A stretch of DNA of 64,000 nucleotides, taken from contig NZ_PQCC01000013.1 of NCBI RefSeq assembly GCF_002964785.1, positions 31,162-95,161 of the forward strand. The letters are read 5' to 3'. How positions within the stretch are numbered: the first letter of the stretch is position 1; every line of letters begins with the position of its first letter. Positions 1-9,122 of the stretch are shown in pieces. The notes under the pieces are model-generated. The model worked only from the letters and a program-made list of their open reading frames with translations, was not told the DNA's origin and did no database searches. Source of the DNA: Pseudoalteromonas sp. T1lg48. GTDB taxonomy: Bacteria; Pseudomonadota; Gammaproteobacteria; Enterobacterales; Alteromonadaceae. A program made the position numbers and the translations under genes.

Positions 1-1171
1 TGCGTCCTGAACCGGCGTATTTGTTCAGTTCATCCACGCTGTCCCAAATAATTACCGCTTCTTGAAAGCCATTTTCACGGGGTGCCTGAGGGTAACTGAT
101 GGCATAGTGACCGGCGGGCGGTGTGTCGTTGCCCCACATCATGCCAAGCAGGCTGATGCGCTGCCACGGGTTTTTCTCTTTCGCTTTACGCAGGCCATCG
201 GCCACGAAGGTGCCATACACCCAACCGGTATCGCGGGCACGGCTGTCTTTGACAGCAAAATCGAATTGCAGCAGTTTGACATCACCCCATTGGGCATAAC
301 TGCGCGGACATTGCTGGCTTTCTTCCTGTAAGGTGCACTCGTGACGCGTATTATCGCTGGGCTTACAAGCGCAAAAAGCCGGATCGGAAATATTGGCATC
401 CCAGCTGGGCATATTGGTCAATATCGGCAACTGCGCCACGGTCGAGGTATTAAATAACGGCTTAGCGATCACCGCGCCCTCGTCAAAACGAATGTTTTCG
501 CTTGGCACCTTAGCACTGCCGTCTTGCCATACTTGTCCTAGGGTATAAGCGGCGGTCGCATTGTAAATGGCCACCGCCCACATGGTGGACTGATCGGTCC
601 CGGTGCCCGCCTGCACTGAGAAGGTCACCGGCGCTTCGCGGGTTAAGCCATGGGTAAATTCCCGACCTGACATGGCATCATAGGTTTGAAACGGCATATG
701 AAACCAGGGGCGCACTTGGTTTTCACACACATCGAAATCTTCCCGACCTTGGCGCTGCACATTACCGGCAAGAATATAATCCATCACCGCCTCACTGTAG
801 GCCAGCGCCAGCTTATACTTGTCTTTAGCACTGGTGCCCTCTGCAAACAGGGCGTCGAAGCGTTTATCCCGCCAGGCCTGCGCCTGTTTATCGTCAACCG
901 GCTGAGCGGGAAAGGCATCGGATAGCTGAAAAACGGGGCCACCATAGGCCTGGTTAGGTACATTGGTCAGTGTCTGCCCCGCCCACATTTGCTGAAAGTT
1001 CGGGTCCTGCCAATAACTGGGGTACTGGCCCTGGCAGGTATTGATGGATTGATATTGCTGCTTGTAAATAGGCTCGTTAAGCCAATCGGCCAGTGCCGCG
1101 GTACTGGTTAAAGAGAAGGCGGCCACTAAAGTACACAGGGCACGAGATGCAGGGTTAAGCTGCTTCATCAT
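1..1171 (-). CDS. Secreted protein of unknown function (3' end beyond window)
   Basis: A continuous minus-strand reading frame of 390 codons with no stop runs off the left edge. I started it at the upstream ATG of an ATGATG pair, just behind AAGGAA. The N-terminus (MMKQLNPASRALCTLVAAFS, then a small-residue stretch ending ALA) is a Sec signal peptide, so the product is periplasmic or outer-membrane. The mature part is rich in Trp, Tyr and Gln and has scattered Cys residues, including an FCAC segment, but no CXXCH heme motif. I do not recognise a family. It is divergent from the ABC exporter gene to its right. The call as a real gene rests on signal peptide, ribosome site, codon-like composition and length. 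Confidence 0.8.
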   Translation of the reverse strand, partial: MMKQLNPASRALCTLVAAFSLTSTAALADWLNEPIYKQQYQSINTCQGQYPSYWQDPNFQQMWAGQTLTNVPNQAYGGPVFQLSDAFPAQPVDDKQAQAWRDKRFDALFAEGTSAKDKYKLALAYSEAVMDYILAGNVQRQGREDFDVCENQVRPWFHMPFQTYDAMSGREFTHGLTREAPVTFSVQAGTGTDQSTMWAVAIYNATAAYTLGQVWQDGSAKVPSENIRFDEGAVIAKPLFNTSTVAQLPILTNMPSWDANISDPAFCACKPSDNTRHECTLQEESQQCPRSYAQWGDVKLLQFDFAVKDSRARDTGWVYGTFVADGLRKAKEKNPWQRISLLGMMWGNDTPPAGHYAISYPQAPRENGFQEAVIIWDSVDELNKYAGSGR

Positions 1172-1357
1172 AATTCCTTTTTATTAGTTAATTATAAATT
1201 GTTAGCTATTAAAGCTTAGTCGCAAAAATAAAAAGCGTTATTACATTTGCTTACGCCGCTCTGCGTTGTCTTCGCCAAGTCCTTTCCCATGCCCAACTTA
1301 TATTCACTGCTACCTTGCTCTGATACACTCAAATGGATAATTCAATATGGGACTCCC

Positions 1358-3135
1358 ATGGCTGCATCCAATAACGAAAAAAGTGCACTGCGTCACCTAA
1401 GACCGATTTTCCGTTTTCTTTTGCCTTACAAATGGGTGGTGGCCGCAGCGCTGTTTGCCTTGGTGCTCACCGCCGGTATTAACCTTTCTTTGGGTCAGGG
1501 CTTAAAACAGGTGATAGACCAGGGCTTTATCGCCGGCTCCATGGAACAGCTGCGCGGCTCGGTGTTGTTACTGATCGGCTTAATCGCCCTGATGGCGGAG
1601 GCATATTTTGCCGCTTTTACCTGATGTCCTGGCTGGGCGAACGGGTCAGTAGCGATCTGCGCAAAGCGGTGTTTGCCCGTATTCTCGCCTTACACCCCAG
1701 TTATTTTGAAGAAAATCGCAGCGGCGAGATCATGTCGCGCCTGACCACGGACACCACCTTGCTGCAAAGCATAGTCGGCTCGTCCTTATCCATGGCCCTG
1801 CGTAGCACCCTGATGCTGATCGGCGGCGTCATTATGCTCTTTATTACCAATGTGAAACTTACCCTGATCGTACTCTTATGCGTGCCTATGGTGCTGCTGC
1901 CCATGAAACTCTTTGGCCGCAGGGTACGAACACTGGCCAGCAGCTCTCAGGATGCCATTGCCGATATCAGCACCTATGCCGGTGAGGTAATGCAAAACAT
2001 TAAAACGGTGCATAGTTTTAATCGTCAACGCAGCGAGCTGGCCGCCTTCGACGGCGAGGTCGACAAGGCCTTCGCGGTCGCCAAAAAACGTATTATGCAG
2101 CGCTCTTTTCTGATCGCCTTTGTGATCTTTATTAGCTTTTCCGGCATCAGCTTTATGCTCTACAGCGGCGGTGTCGATGTGCTCAGTGGGCAGATGTCCG
2201 GCGGTGAGCTGGCGGCCTTCGTGTTTTACGCCATTGTCGTGGCCATGGCCGTGGGCACGGTGGCCGAAATTTATGGTGAGCTGCAAAGGGCCGCGGGCGC
2301 GGCCAAGCGCCTGCTCGAATTACTTGAAGTGCACAGCGATATTATCGACCCGGCACAGCCCCAATCTGTGAATACCCAAACTCAGGCGGCGGTTATCGAG
2401 TTTAACGACGTGAGCTTTCATTATCCCTCGCGCCCATTGCAAAGCGCCTTATCGGCCTTTAACTTACATATTGCCCGCGGTGAGACGGTGGCCATAGTCG
2501 GCCCTTCCGGCGCCGGTAAAAGCACCTTATTTGAATTACTGCAACGCTTTTACGATGTCAGTACCGGCAACATTCGCCTGCATGGCGTGGATATCCGCGA
2601 CCTCACTCTACATGATATTCGCGCCCAGATGGCCATGGTAGCGCAGCATCCGGTGTTATTCAGCGCCGACGTTTATCACAATATCGCCTACGGCAAAGAA
2701 GGAGCCACGCAGGACGAGGTCACCGCTGCCGCCAAACAGGCCTTTGCTGATGAATTTATTAACCAGCTGCCGGATGGCTATCACAGCTTTTTAGGGGAAC
2801 GCGGGGTGCGCTTATCAGGCGGGCAAAAACAACGCATCGCCATTGCCAGGGCCATACTCAAAGATCCGGACATTCTGTTACTTGATGAGGCCACCAGCGC
2901 CCTCGATGCGCAAAGCGAACACCATGTACAGGCGGCATTAACCGAGTTGATGAAATCGCGCACGACACTGATCATCGCTCATCGCTTAAGTACCGTGATG
3001 CACGCCGATCGTATTGTGGTAATGGATCAGGGGAAGGTGGTTGCCAGCGGCGATCATGCTAGCTTAATGCAACAATCGCCGCTGTATCAGAAACTCTGTG
3101 AGCTGCAGTTTAATCAGCCCAGTGCCTCTGTTTAG
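1358..3135 (+). pseudogene. MsbA-like ABC exporter (TMD-NBD half transporter), split by a single-base frameshift
   Basis: The N-terminal part (MAASNNEKSALRHLRPIF...) ends early at 1622-1624, and the rest resumes in another frame at MSWLGERVSSDLR. Reading the other frame backwards from that Met gives FCRFYL, the segment expected in this family, so one base seems missing near 1597-1605. Total length (1778 nt, not a multiple of three) agrees. The C-terminal ATPase domain is complete: Walker A GPSGAGKST, Q-loop MVAQHPVLF, signature LSGGQKQR, Walker B ILLLDEATSALD, H-loop IIAHRLST. Such proteins are inner-membrane homodimeric exporters of lipids or drugs, about 590 residues long. The start is the ATG at 1358, because upstream codons look non-coding. 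It may be a true pseudogene or a sequencing error. The stop overlaps the convergent lipoprotein gene. Confidence 0.8.
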
Positions 3136-3776
3136 TTTTGTACGTTAGGTACGATTTGAATTTCCACGCGACGGTTTAGGGCGCGGCCATTGGCCGTGCT
3201 GTTATCGGCGATAGGACGGCTTTCACCATAACCCTGGGTGCTGATACGCGCCGCCAGGATCTGGCTGTTCACCAGGTAGTTTTTCACACTCAGAGCACGC
3301 TGCTCAGACAGGTTTTGGTTGTATGCGCTGGCGCCCGTGCTGTCGGTGTGACCCTGTACGCTTAGGTAGGTTTTCTCATACTTGTTCATCACGCTGGCGA
3401 TGGCATTCAGGGTGTCATGGAAACCACTTGAGATATATGACTGATCGGTAGCAAAGGTGATGTTTGAAGGCATTACCAGGCGAATGTTATCGCCCTCACG
3501 TACAACTTCAACACCGGAACCGGCAAGCTCATCACGGAACGCCTGTTCTTGATTATCCATGTAGTTACCTACCGCGGCACCCGCTAGTGCACCGATGGCG
3601 GCACCAATGAAGATACGCTTATCGTCGTGATCGCCTGTGGCCTTACCTAATACCGCACCGACACCGGCACCGATCCCTGCCCCTTTTTGCGTATTGGTTG
3701 CCTGACAGCCCGTTAACAACAGCGCCACTGAGGTTAGCGCCACAACCGGAGTCAAAGTGTTTACTCGTTTAGCCAT
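3132..3776 (-). CDS. OmpA-family outer-membrane lipoprotein (YiaD-like)
   Basis: Predicted 214-residue lipoprotein. The signal peptide ends in the lipobox LLTGC, so Cys24 is likely lipidated. Residues 30-75 form a Gly/Ala-rich glycine-zipper stretch (GAGIGAGVGAVLG, IGAAIGALAGAAVG). The C-terminal half is an OmpA peptidoglycan-binding domain with GHTDSTG, the LSEQRA segment and ALNRRVEI. The order glycine zipper then OmpA is that of E. coli YiaD, which ties the outer membrane to the cell wall. AGGAAAA lies in front of the ATG. The stop codon overlaps that of the convergent ABC exporter by a few bases. Confidence 0.9.
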   Translation of the reverse strand: MAKRVNTLTPVVALTSVALLLTGCQATNTQKGAGIGAGVGAVLGKATGDHDDKRIFIGAAIGALAGAAVGNYMDNQEQAFRDELAGSGVEVVREGDNIRLVMPSNITFATDQSYISSGFHDTLNAIASVMNKYEKTYLSVQGHTDSTGASAYNQNLSEQRALSVKNYLVNSQILAARISTQGYGESRPIADNSTANGRALNRRVEIQIVPNVQN

Positions 3777-3894
3777 GATTTATTTTTCCTATATTAATCC
3801 TATTCCGTGATGGTAACAGATTTGCATGAACTGGCGGTTAAAATGGTGCCAGTAAAAAGCACTTATTGCACTAATTTCAATGATTTTATTACGA

Positions 3895-4665
3895 TTAATA
3901 ACCGGGGATGGGTGGTAGTGCGTAGGGTTTAACCAGTTCCGTTAGCTGACCCTTTTCGGCCATGGCGCGATACAGTGAGGTAATTTGCTTCGCCCTGACG
4001 GTACTGGCAAATTCACTGCTGTAGGCCATATGCCCAAAGATCGAGTCTTGAAAGTGATAAGGCTGCTTAATTAACTGGTGTACGGGCTGTTGTAATATGC
4101 TCATGGCATGATCGGCGGTCTCTTCAACACCGATAAACAAATCAACCCGCTTCTTTAACAGCATTTGCACCGCTACCTGCTCCGAGGTTACCGGCACCTT
4201 GATAATATCCTGGTCTTTATCAAAGCGCGCAAAGTGCGCCGCCCCACGCATCACCGCGATGCGTTTGCCGTGAAGATCCTCGTAGTCGGTGATGTCGAGG
4301 TCACTGGCGCGCAACGAGTAAAAGCGAAATGACGAGCGCAGTGCCATATAGGCGGGTGTGACAAAGGTCAGCTCTTCATCTCGCTGTTTGGTGCGAATAA
4401 GGCCGCCCATGATATCAACCTCATTTTGCTCCAGCATATGCACACAGCGTGAAAAGGGACAGGGCACAACCCGAACCTCAAGCCCAAGCTCCTCGGCGAT
4501 GGGGGCCAAGATATCGAGCAGCAGACCGCGAGCCTCTGGGCCATCGGTGTAACTGTAGGGGGGAGCATGATCCATGGCGATGGTAATGGTGCTGACTTGC
4601 GCACCGGCCATGGGGGTAGAAAGCAATAATATTAATGGCACCCAGAACCATGCGCGCATCATCAT
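3895..4665 (-). CDS. Periplasmic solute-binding protein, SBP_bac_3 family
   Basis: 256 residues with a Sec signal peptide (MMMRAWFWVPLILLLSTPMAGA). The mature protein begins TITIAMDHAPPYSYTD, the usual first strand of amino-acid-type substrate-binding proteins, and contains the ligand-loop segments NEVDIMGGLIRTKQRDEE and KRIAVMRGAAHFARFD. No permease or ATPase gene lies beside it, so this is an orphan binding protein. Such proteins often feed a distant transporter or act as sensors; the ligand is not readable. The start ATG follows GAGG at six bases. The gene is divergent from chrA. Confidence 0.85.
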   Translation of the reverse strand: MMMRAWFWVPLILLLSTPMAGAQVSTITIAMDHAPPYSYTDGPEARGLLLDILAPIAEELGLEVRVVPCPFSRCVHMLEQNEVDIMGGLIRTKQRDEELTFVTPAYMALRSSFRFYSLRASDLDITDYEDLHGKRIAVMRGAAHFARFDKDQDIIKVPVTSEQVAVQMLLKKRVDLFIGVEETADHAMSILQQPVHQLIKQPYHFQDSIFGHMAYSSEFASTVRAKQITSLYRAMAEKGQLTELVKPYALPPIPGY

Positions 4666-4747
4666 AACAACCTCAATGCTGTTGCAACCAAATGGAACAC
4701 ATCTATAGTGTCACATAATCTACATAAGCTTTTAGTATAATGAAACA

Positions 4748-5905
4748 ATGAAATTGTTATCCATCTTTTATCAGTTCCTGTTGCTAGGCTGCACCAGTTT
4801 CGGCGGCCCTGCGGCACACCTGGGTTACTTCCAACGTCACTTTGTAGAAAATAAAAAGTGGCTGAGTCAGCAGCAGTACGGACATTTTATTTCCCTGAGC
4901 CAATTACTGCCCGGACCGGGGAGCTCACAGGTGGGCTTTGCCATTGGTGTGGAGCGCGCCGGTTTAGCGGGGGGCATCGCCGCCTTTATCGGCTTTACCC
5001 TGCCCTCCATGCTGATCATGGTGCTCCTGGCGCTGGGAGCACAACAGCTGCCCTGGGCCACCGGTGGCCTTATCACCGGGCTGAAACTGTTTGCCGTGGT
5101 GATCGTCGCCGATGCGGTATTTAGCATGAGCAAAAGCTTTTGTCGCACCTGGCAGACCCGGGCTCTGGCGTTACTCAGCGCCGGCACCTTAATTCTCATG
5201 CCCAGCCTCTATACTCAGTTGCTGATCTTAGTGCTGGCGGCAGTCTGGGGAGCGTGGCGGTTACAACCCTTTAGCGACGAAGATGCCAATCCAGCCGCGC
5301 AAGACAAAGCTGGCGGACTTAGTAAACTGCCGCTATTACTCTTTGCCCTGCTTTTTATCTTGAGTTTCGCCGCCAGCGGAGAACTATGGCAACTCGGTGC
5401 ACAGTTTTATCAAGCCGGATCTCTGGTGTTTGGCGGCGGTCATGTGGTGCTGCCCTTACTCGATACCATTTTGACCGATGTCGATGCCGATAGCTTTTTA
5501 ACCGGCTATGCGGCGGCGCAGGCCATTCCCGGTCCCATGTTTACCTTTGCAACCTATCTCGGTGCGGTATTGGCGCCATCAACGCCCTTATTAGGCGCCT
5601 TAATAGCGACCCTGGCCATTTTTATACCCGGCTTTTTGTTGGTGCTTGGCTGCGCCCGTCACTGGCAAGCGCTGATGAGCAACCCGGTGCTTGCCGGCGT
5701 CAGTACCGCGATCAATGCCACCGTGGTCGGTTTTATCTTGGCGGCGCTCTATAGCCCCATTATTCCAGCCGGATTAACGCACTGGTGGTATGTTGTTTTT
5801 GTTGCCTTGGGTTGGTGGCTGCTGCAACGCTATAAGCCGCCGGTGCTCATGCTTATCGCCACTTTTGCGGCGCTGGGACTGCTGCTGGAGCAACTGCCTA
5901 GATGA
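4748..5905 (+). CDS. chrA: Chromate transporter, long-chain CHR family
   Basis: A 385-residue membrane protein with two homologous halves, as in bidomain ChrA. The N-half has CTSFGGPAAHLGYFQR and the PGPGSSQVGFAIG motif; the C-half has LVFGGGHVVLPLL and AIPGPMFTFATYLG. These paired FGG and PGP motifs are diagnostic of the CHR superfamily, whose characterised members export chromate across the inner membrane. No chrB-like regulator is present. It stands alone, divergent from the binding-protein gene and convergent with the MscS channel gene. Substrate is inferred from family only. Confidence 0.9.
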   Translation: MKLLSIFYQFLLLGCTSFGGPAAHLGYFQRHFVENKKWLSQQQYGHFISLSQLLPGPGSSQVGFAIGVERAGLAGGIAAFIGFTLPSMLIMVLLALGAQQLPWATGGLITGLKLFAVVIVADAVFSMSKSFCRTWQTRALALLSAGTLILMPSLYTQLLILVLAAVWGAWRLQPFSDEDANPAAQDKAGGLSKLPLLLFALLFILSFAASGELWQLGAQFYQAGSLVFGGGHVVLPLLDTILTDVDADSFLTGYAAAQAIPGPMFTFATYLGAVLAPSTPLLGALIATLAIFIPGFLLVLGCARHWQALMSNPVLAGVSTAINATVVGFILAALYSPIIPAGLTHWWYVVFVALGWWLLQRYKPPVLMLIATFAALGLLLEQLPR

Positions 5906-5941
5906 TGGAGTTGGCTGTAAAGCCTTTATGGAAAGTACCTA

Positions 5942-5965
5942 GATAGCCCATCTCGCTGGGCTATC
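5942..5965. terminator. Stem-loop between convergent chrA and MscS-channel genes
   Basis: GATAGCCCA-tctcgc-TGGGCTATC forms a perfect 9-bp stem with a 6-base loop, placed midway between two converging genes. There is no clear U-tract on either strand, so a role as bidirectional terminator is inferred from position only. Confidence 0.4.
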
Positions 5966-5991
5966 CAGGTTAAATACTTGAAGCTACCCAG

Positions 5992-7185
5992 TTAGCTGGA
6001 GCCATTCATTTGCCCGCTCACGCTCTGATAAGGCTTGAGTGCGAAGATGGGCAATACCGCCAACAGGTGGTCCATAATTTCCGCCTGAATATGCTCGTAT
6101 GAGATCCACCGTTTGTCGGCACTAAAACAGTAGAATTCGATGGGCAGACCATGGTTCAAGGGCTGTAACTCACGCACCATCAGCGTGAGGTCCTTATTGA
6201 TACGATCGTGCTGTTTCAGGTAGCCCTCGGCATAGCGGCGAAACAAGCCCAGGTTAGTTACCTTATCGGGCAAGGACGAAGTATTGATATAGTCGGGCAA
6301 CTGCAATGTGTCGTTAATACTTTGCTGCAGTTCGTCGTCGGCAATGCGTATGCTGTTCATATCAATGTTTAACGAGCGCTTGATACGACGTCCCCCAGAC
6401 TCCTGCATGCCGCGCCAGTTTTTAAATGAACCGGAGACCAGAGTATAAGTCGGTAAAGTGGTAATGGTGTTGTCCCAGTTGCGCACCTTCACGGTATTCA
6501 AACCCAGGTCGATCACCTCGCCGTCCGCGCCATAGCTGTCAACCTGGATCCAGTCACCGTAGGTTACCAAACGATTGGCCGCTATCTGGATGCTGGCCAC
6601 AAAGCCCAAAATGGTGTCCTTAAACACCAACATGGTTACCGCGGCGATGGCACCGAAGCCGGAAATAATATAGGTAGGCGAGCGTTCCAGCAGCAGGGCA
6701 AAAATTAAAATTGCACAAATAATAAAGGTGATCAGTTTCACCAACTGGATCAAGCCCTGAATCGGCACCTCGCGTGAGAATTCGAATTGGTTGTAAACGG
6801 CGCCACCAATACTCACCAGGCTGCTGACAATAAAGCCACCGTAAACGATCAGCAGAATCTTCACACAGGAATTCATAATATCCAGGTAAAGTTCGGGGAT
6901 CTGGACCACAGTTTGGAAGGAAGCCAGGAAGGCGACACAGCAAATAAATGCGGCCAAACGGCGGTTCAATTTAACCAACAGCGGTTTCAATGCCGAGGTC
7001 CGCCTTGGGGCAAGGCGCATCATCACGCTTTGCAGCGCCGGCAGCATTAAGCTACTGAGAAAGAAGTACAACAGGATTATGGCCAACAGACCAATTCCCG
7101 CCGCTGAAATCGTGCCTAGCAGCTCCGCGCGCTCGGTGTCGGCAAATAAGGGCTTAAGCAATTTTTGTAAATGACTTTGGGTCAT
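5992..7185 (-). CDS. ybdG: MscS-family mechanosensitive channel, YbdG type
   Basis: 397 residues. Several hydrophobic segments in the first 200 residues are followed by the pore/beta region with VFKDTILGFVASIQI, GDWIQVDSYGADGEVIDLG and NWDNTITTLPTYTLVS, then FKNWRGMQESGGRRIKR. This last run is characteristic of E. coli YbdG (MscM-type miniconductance channel), more than of MscS itself. The product acts in the inner membrane as a tension-gated channel in hypo-osmotic stress. It is the last gene of a three-gene minus-strand run behind two acyltransferase genes (19-base gap), so membrane lipid and tension functions may be co-transcribed. Confidence 0.85.
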   Translation of the reverse strand: MTQSHLQKLLKPLFADTERAELLGTISAAGIGLLAIILLYFFLSSLMLPALQSVMMRLAPRRTSALKPLLVKLNRRLAAFICCVAFLASFQTVVQIPELYLDIMNSCVKILLIVYGGFIVSSLVSIGGAVYNQFEFSREVPIQGLIQLVKLITFIICAILIFALLLERSPTYIISGFGAIAAVTMLVFKDTILGFVASIQIAANRLVTYGDWIQVDSYGADGEVIDLGLNTVKVRNWDNTITTLPTYTLVSGSFKNWRGMQESGGRRIKRSLNIDMNSIRIADDELQQSINDTLQLPDYINTSSLPDKVTNLGLFRRYAEGYLKQHDRINKDLTLMVRELQPLNHGLPIEFYCFSADKRWISYEHIQAEIMDHLLAVLPIFALKPYQSVSGQMNGSS

Positions 7186-7204
7186 ACCTGAGTTACACCT
7201 TAGG

Positions 7205-8128
7205 CTATGCCTTTCCTGTGTGATCGGCTACTTTAGCGCAGTCGGCCGTGACAATGGGTGCTTGTTGCTGGGCGATAAGCGCATCCTTGGCCTGCCAAAT
7301 CTCGTTTAATTGTTGTTGAAACTCCACCCGAAACGCCTTGTCTTGCTGATAGTCTCCGATCAGCTGAGGGGCTATGTCACGCACCTTGACCTGTAAATCT
7401 ATCTGCATCAGACGCCCAAGCATAAAATCACGACAGATATGAGTTCCCTGTGATTGATAGCATAGTGTGGCATCGAGCAAGCCGTCAAACTGCTCTCCTA
7501 ACACCTGTAAGGCAAAGGCGATGCCGCCGGCCTTAGGCTTTAGCAAATACTCAAACGGACTAAGTTGGCGCTGCTTCTTACCCGGGGTAAAGCGTGAGCC
7601 CTCAACAAAATTAACGATACAGGACGGGTATTGCTTGAAGTTATGACAACTGCGCTTGGTACGCTCCACATCCATGCCTTTTAACTTGGGGTTCTTGGCG
7701 ATCTGCTCCTTGCTGGCCCTTTTCATAAAGGGCATGCCCATGGCCCAGGCTCCGCTGCCGATAAGGGGGACGTATTTTAGTTCATCCTTAAGGAAAAACT
7801 TCGGCGCCGGCAGCTCGGTAACCGCGCTAAGCACGACGATATCAAGCCAGCTTAAGTGATTGGCAATAAGCAGATACCAGGCCTTGGGGTCAACTTCACC
7901 ATCGAAGCGCACATTAATGCGCTCGCAGCCCAGTTGCAACGCCAGACGATTGCCAAGGCGCCAACCACTATAGGCCCAATGCAAGACCACTGTGGTGGCA
8001 TAAAACGGCAAGATAAATTTGAGCAGCCCAAGGACAAAGACGATTACTCCCCAAACCAAGGTATTGAGCAACAATAAACAGGTGGCCAGACTCCCTACTA
8101 ACCATTTGGGTAATAATCGTTTCAGCAT
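7205..8128 (-). CDS. PlsC-type lysophospholipid acyltransferase, YihG-like (copy 2)
   Basis: 307 residues with an N-terminal hydrophobic anchor. The acyltransferase motif I is NHLSWLD (HX4D), followed by FFLKDELKYVPLIGSGAWAMG, PFMKR and the motif III segment FVEGSRFTPGKK. The last match E. coli YihG, an inner-membrane enzyme that adds acyl chains to lysophosphatidic acid and affects cis-vaccenate content. It directly follows a paralogue of identical annotated length with only two bases between them, a tandem duplication followed by divergence. ATG follows AGGAA. Confidence 0.85.
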   Translation of the reverse strand: MLKRLLPKWLVGSLATCLLLLNTLVWGVIVFVLGLLKFILPFYATTVVLHWAYSGWRLGNRLALQLGCERINVRFDGEVDPKAWYLLIANHLSWLDIVVLSAVTELPAPKFFLKDELKYVPLIGSGAWAMGMPFMKRASKEQIAKNPKLKGMDVERTKRSCHNFKQYPSCIVNFVEGSRFTPGKKQRQLSPFEYLLKPKAGGIAFALQVLGEQFDGLLDATLCYQSQGTHICRDFMLGRLMQIDLQVKVRDIAPQLIGDYQQDKAFRVEFQQQLNEIWQAKDALIAQQQAPIVTADCAKVADHTGKA

Positions 8129-8130
8129 AA

Positions 8131-9024
8131 TTAGTTCCTATTCTGCTGCACTAACTGCTTCAGGGTCGAGTCTTTTTCTTGCCAGATGGCGTTAAGATGT
8201 TGCTGAAACTCTACGCGAAATGCACTGTCGTTGCTATAGTCGCCAATCAGTTGCGAGTCCAACGGGCGCACTTCCACATGCACCACCACCTCTTTCACCT
8301 TACCCCCGGCAAAATCCATAAAGGTAGGAATACCGCCCGGGTAATGAATGGTGACATTCACTATTTTACTGATCTGCTCACCCATGGCCTGCAACACAAA
8401 AGCGATACCACCAGCCTTGGGCTTAAGCAAATGATTGAATGGGCTGTTTTGGCGCTGATGCTTGGCGTCTGTGTAGCGAGTCCCCTCAACAAAGTTGACG
8501 ATGGACACCGGCATTTCCTTAAACTTTTCACAGGCCTTGCGTGTGGTTTCTATGTCTTTGCCACGCAATTTAGGGTTTTTCTTCAACTGCGACTTGCTGG
8601 TTCGTTTCATAAAAGGAAAATCCAGCGCCCACCAAGCTAGGCCTAAAAATGGCACATATAGGAGTTCTTTTTTCAAAAAGAAGTTTAAAAACGGGATACG
8701 ACCACGAAAGATGCGCTGCATGACCAGGATATCGACCCAGCTTTGGTGGTTGGCCACCAGCAGGTACCAGTCTTTTTTGCGTAACTGTTCTAGGCCGGTC
8801 ACCTTCAGTTTATAGGGAGTGATGAGCTTTTGGTTTATGGAATTACAGGCAACCCAGAAGCTGGCCAGGGTTTTCGCCAAGGCACTCATGGCCTTTTGCC
8901 AGGGCTTAATGGGGATCAGTTTTAGCACACCACACAGAACTATGGGGAGAAACCAAAATAAGGTGTTCAGGGTATATAAGCCAATACTCAAAATTTGCCG
9001 AATTAAAGCAACCACTGCACGCAA
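8131..9024 (-). CDS. yihG: PlsC-type lysophospholipid acyltransferase, YihG-like (copy 1)
   Basis: About 297 residues. Motif I NHQSWVD, then FFLKKELLYVPFLGLAWWALD, FPFMKRTSK, KGKDIETTRKACEKF-like segment and FVEGTRYTDAKHQ closely follow E. coli YihG. It is predicted to sit on the inner membrane and acylate lysophosphatidate. Start choice is uncertain. No ATG exists near the N-terminus. A TTG at 9024 lies six bases behind AGGAAA and is preferred; the frame is open to another TTG at 9054. It is the first gene of the run yihG-like, yihG-like, ybdG. Confidence 0.83.
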   Translation of the reverse strand: MRAVVALIRQILSIGLYTLNTLFWFLPIVLCGVLKLIPIKPWQKAMSALAKTLASFWVACNSINQKLITPYKLKVTGLEQLRKKDWYLLVANHQSWVDILVMQRIFRGRIPFLNFFLKKELLYVPFLGLAWWALDFPFMKRTSKSQLKKNPKLRGKDIETTRKACEKFKEMPVSIVNFVEGTRYTDAKHQRQNSPFNHLLKPKAGGIAFVLQAMGEQISKIVNVTIHYPGGIPTFMDFAGGKVKEVVVHVEVRPLDSQLIGDYSNDSAFRVEFQQHLNAIWQEKDSTLKQLVQQNRN

Positions 9025-9085
9025 AACAACTTTCCTATTGGGTATAAAAAACAAGCGCTAATGATAGCGCTTTTTGTCTTTAACG

Positions 9086-9119
9086 GAAAAGGGTTCTGTT
9101 GCCTTCTGGCAACAAACCC
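9086..9119 (-). terminator. Terminator of speA
   Basis: On the minus strand, just after the speA stop, GGGTTTGTTGCC-agaa-GGCAACAGAACCC forms a long stem with one small asymmetry, followed by TTTTCC. Confidence 0.65.
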
Positions 9120-9122
9120 AGA

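Noticed and set aside
1590..1630. Programmed ribosomal frameshift in the ABC exporter
   Set aside because: No slippery heptamer with a following pseudoknot or internal ribosome-site stimulator is evident, and the family is not known to use one; a deletion or sequence error is simpler.
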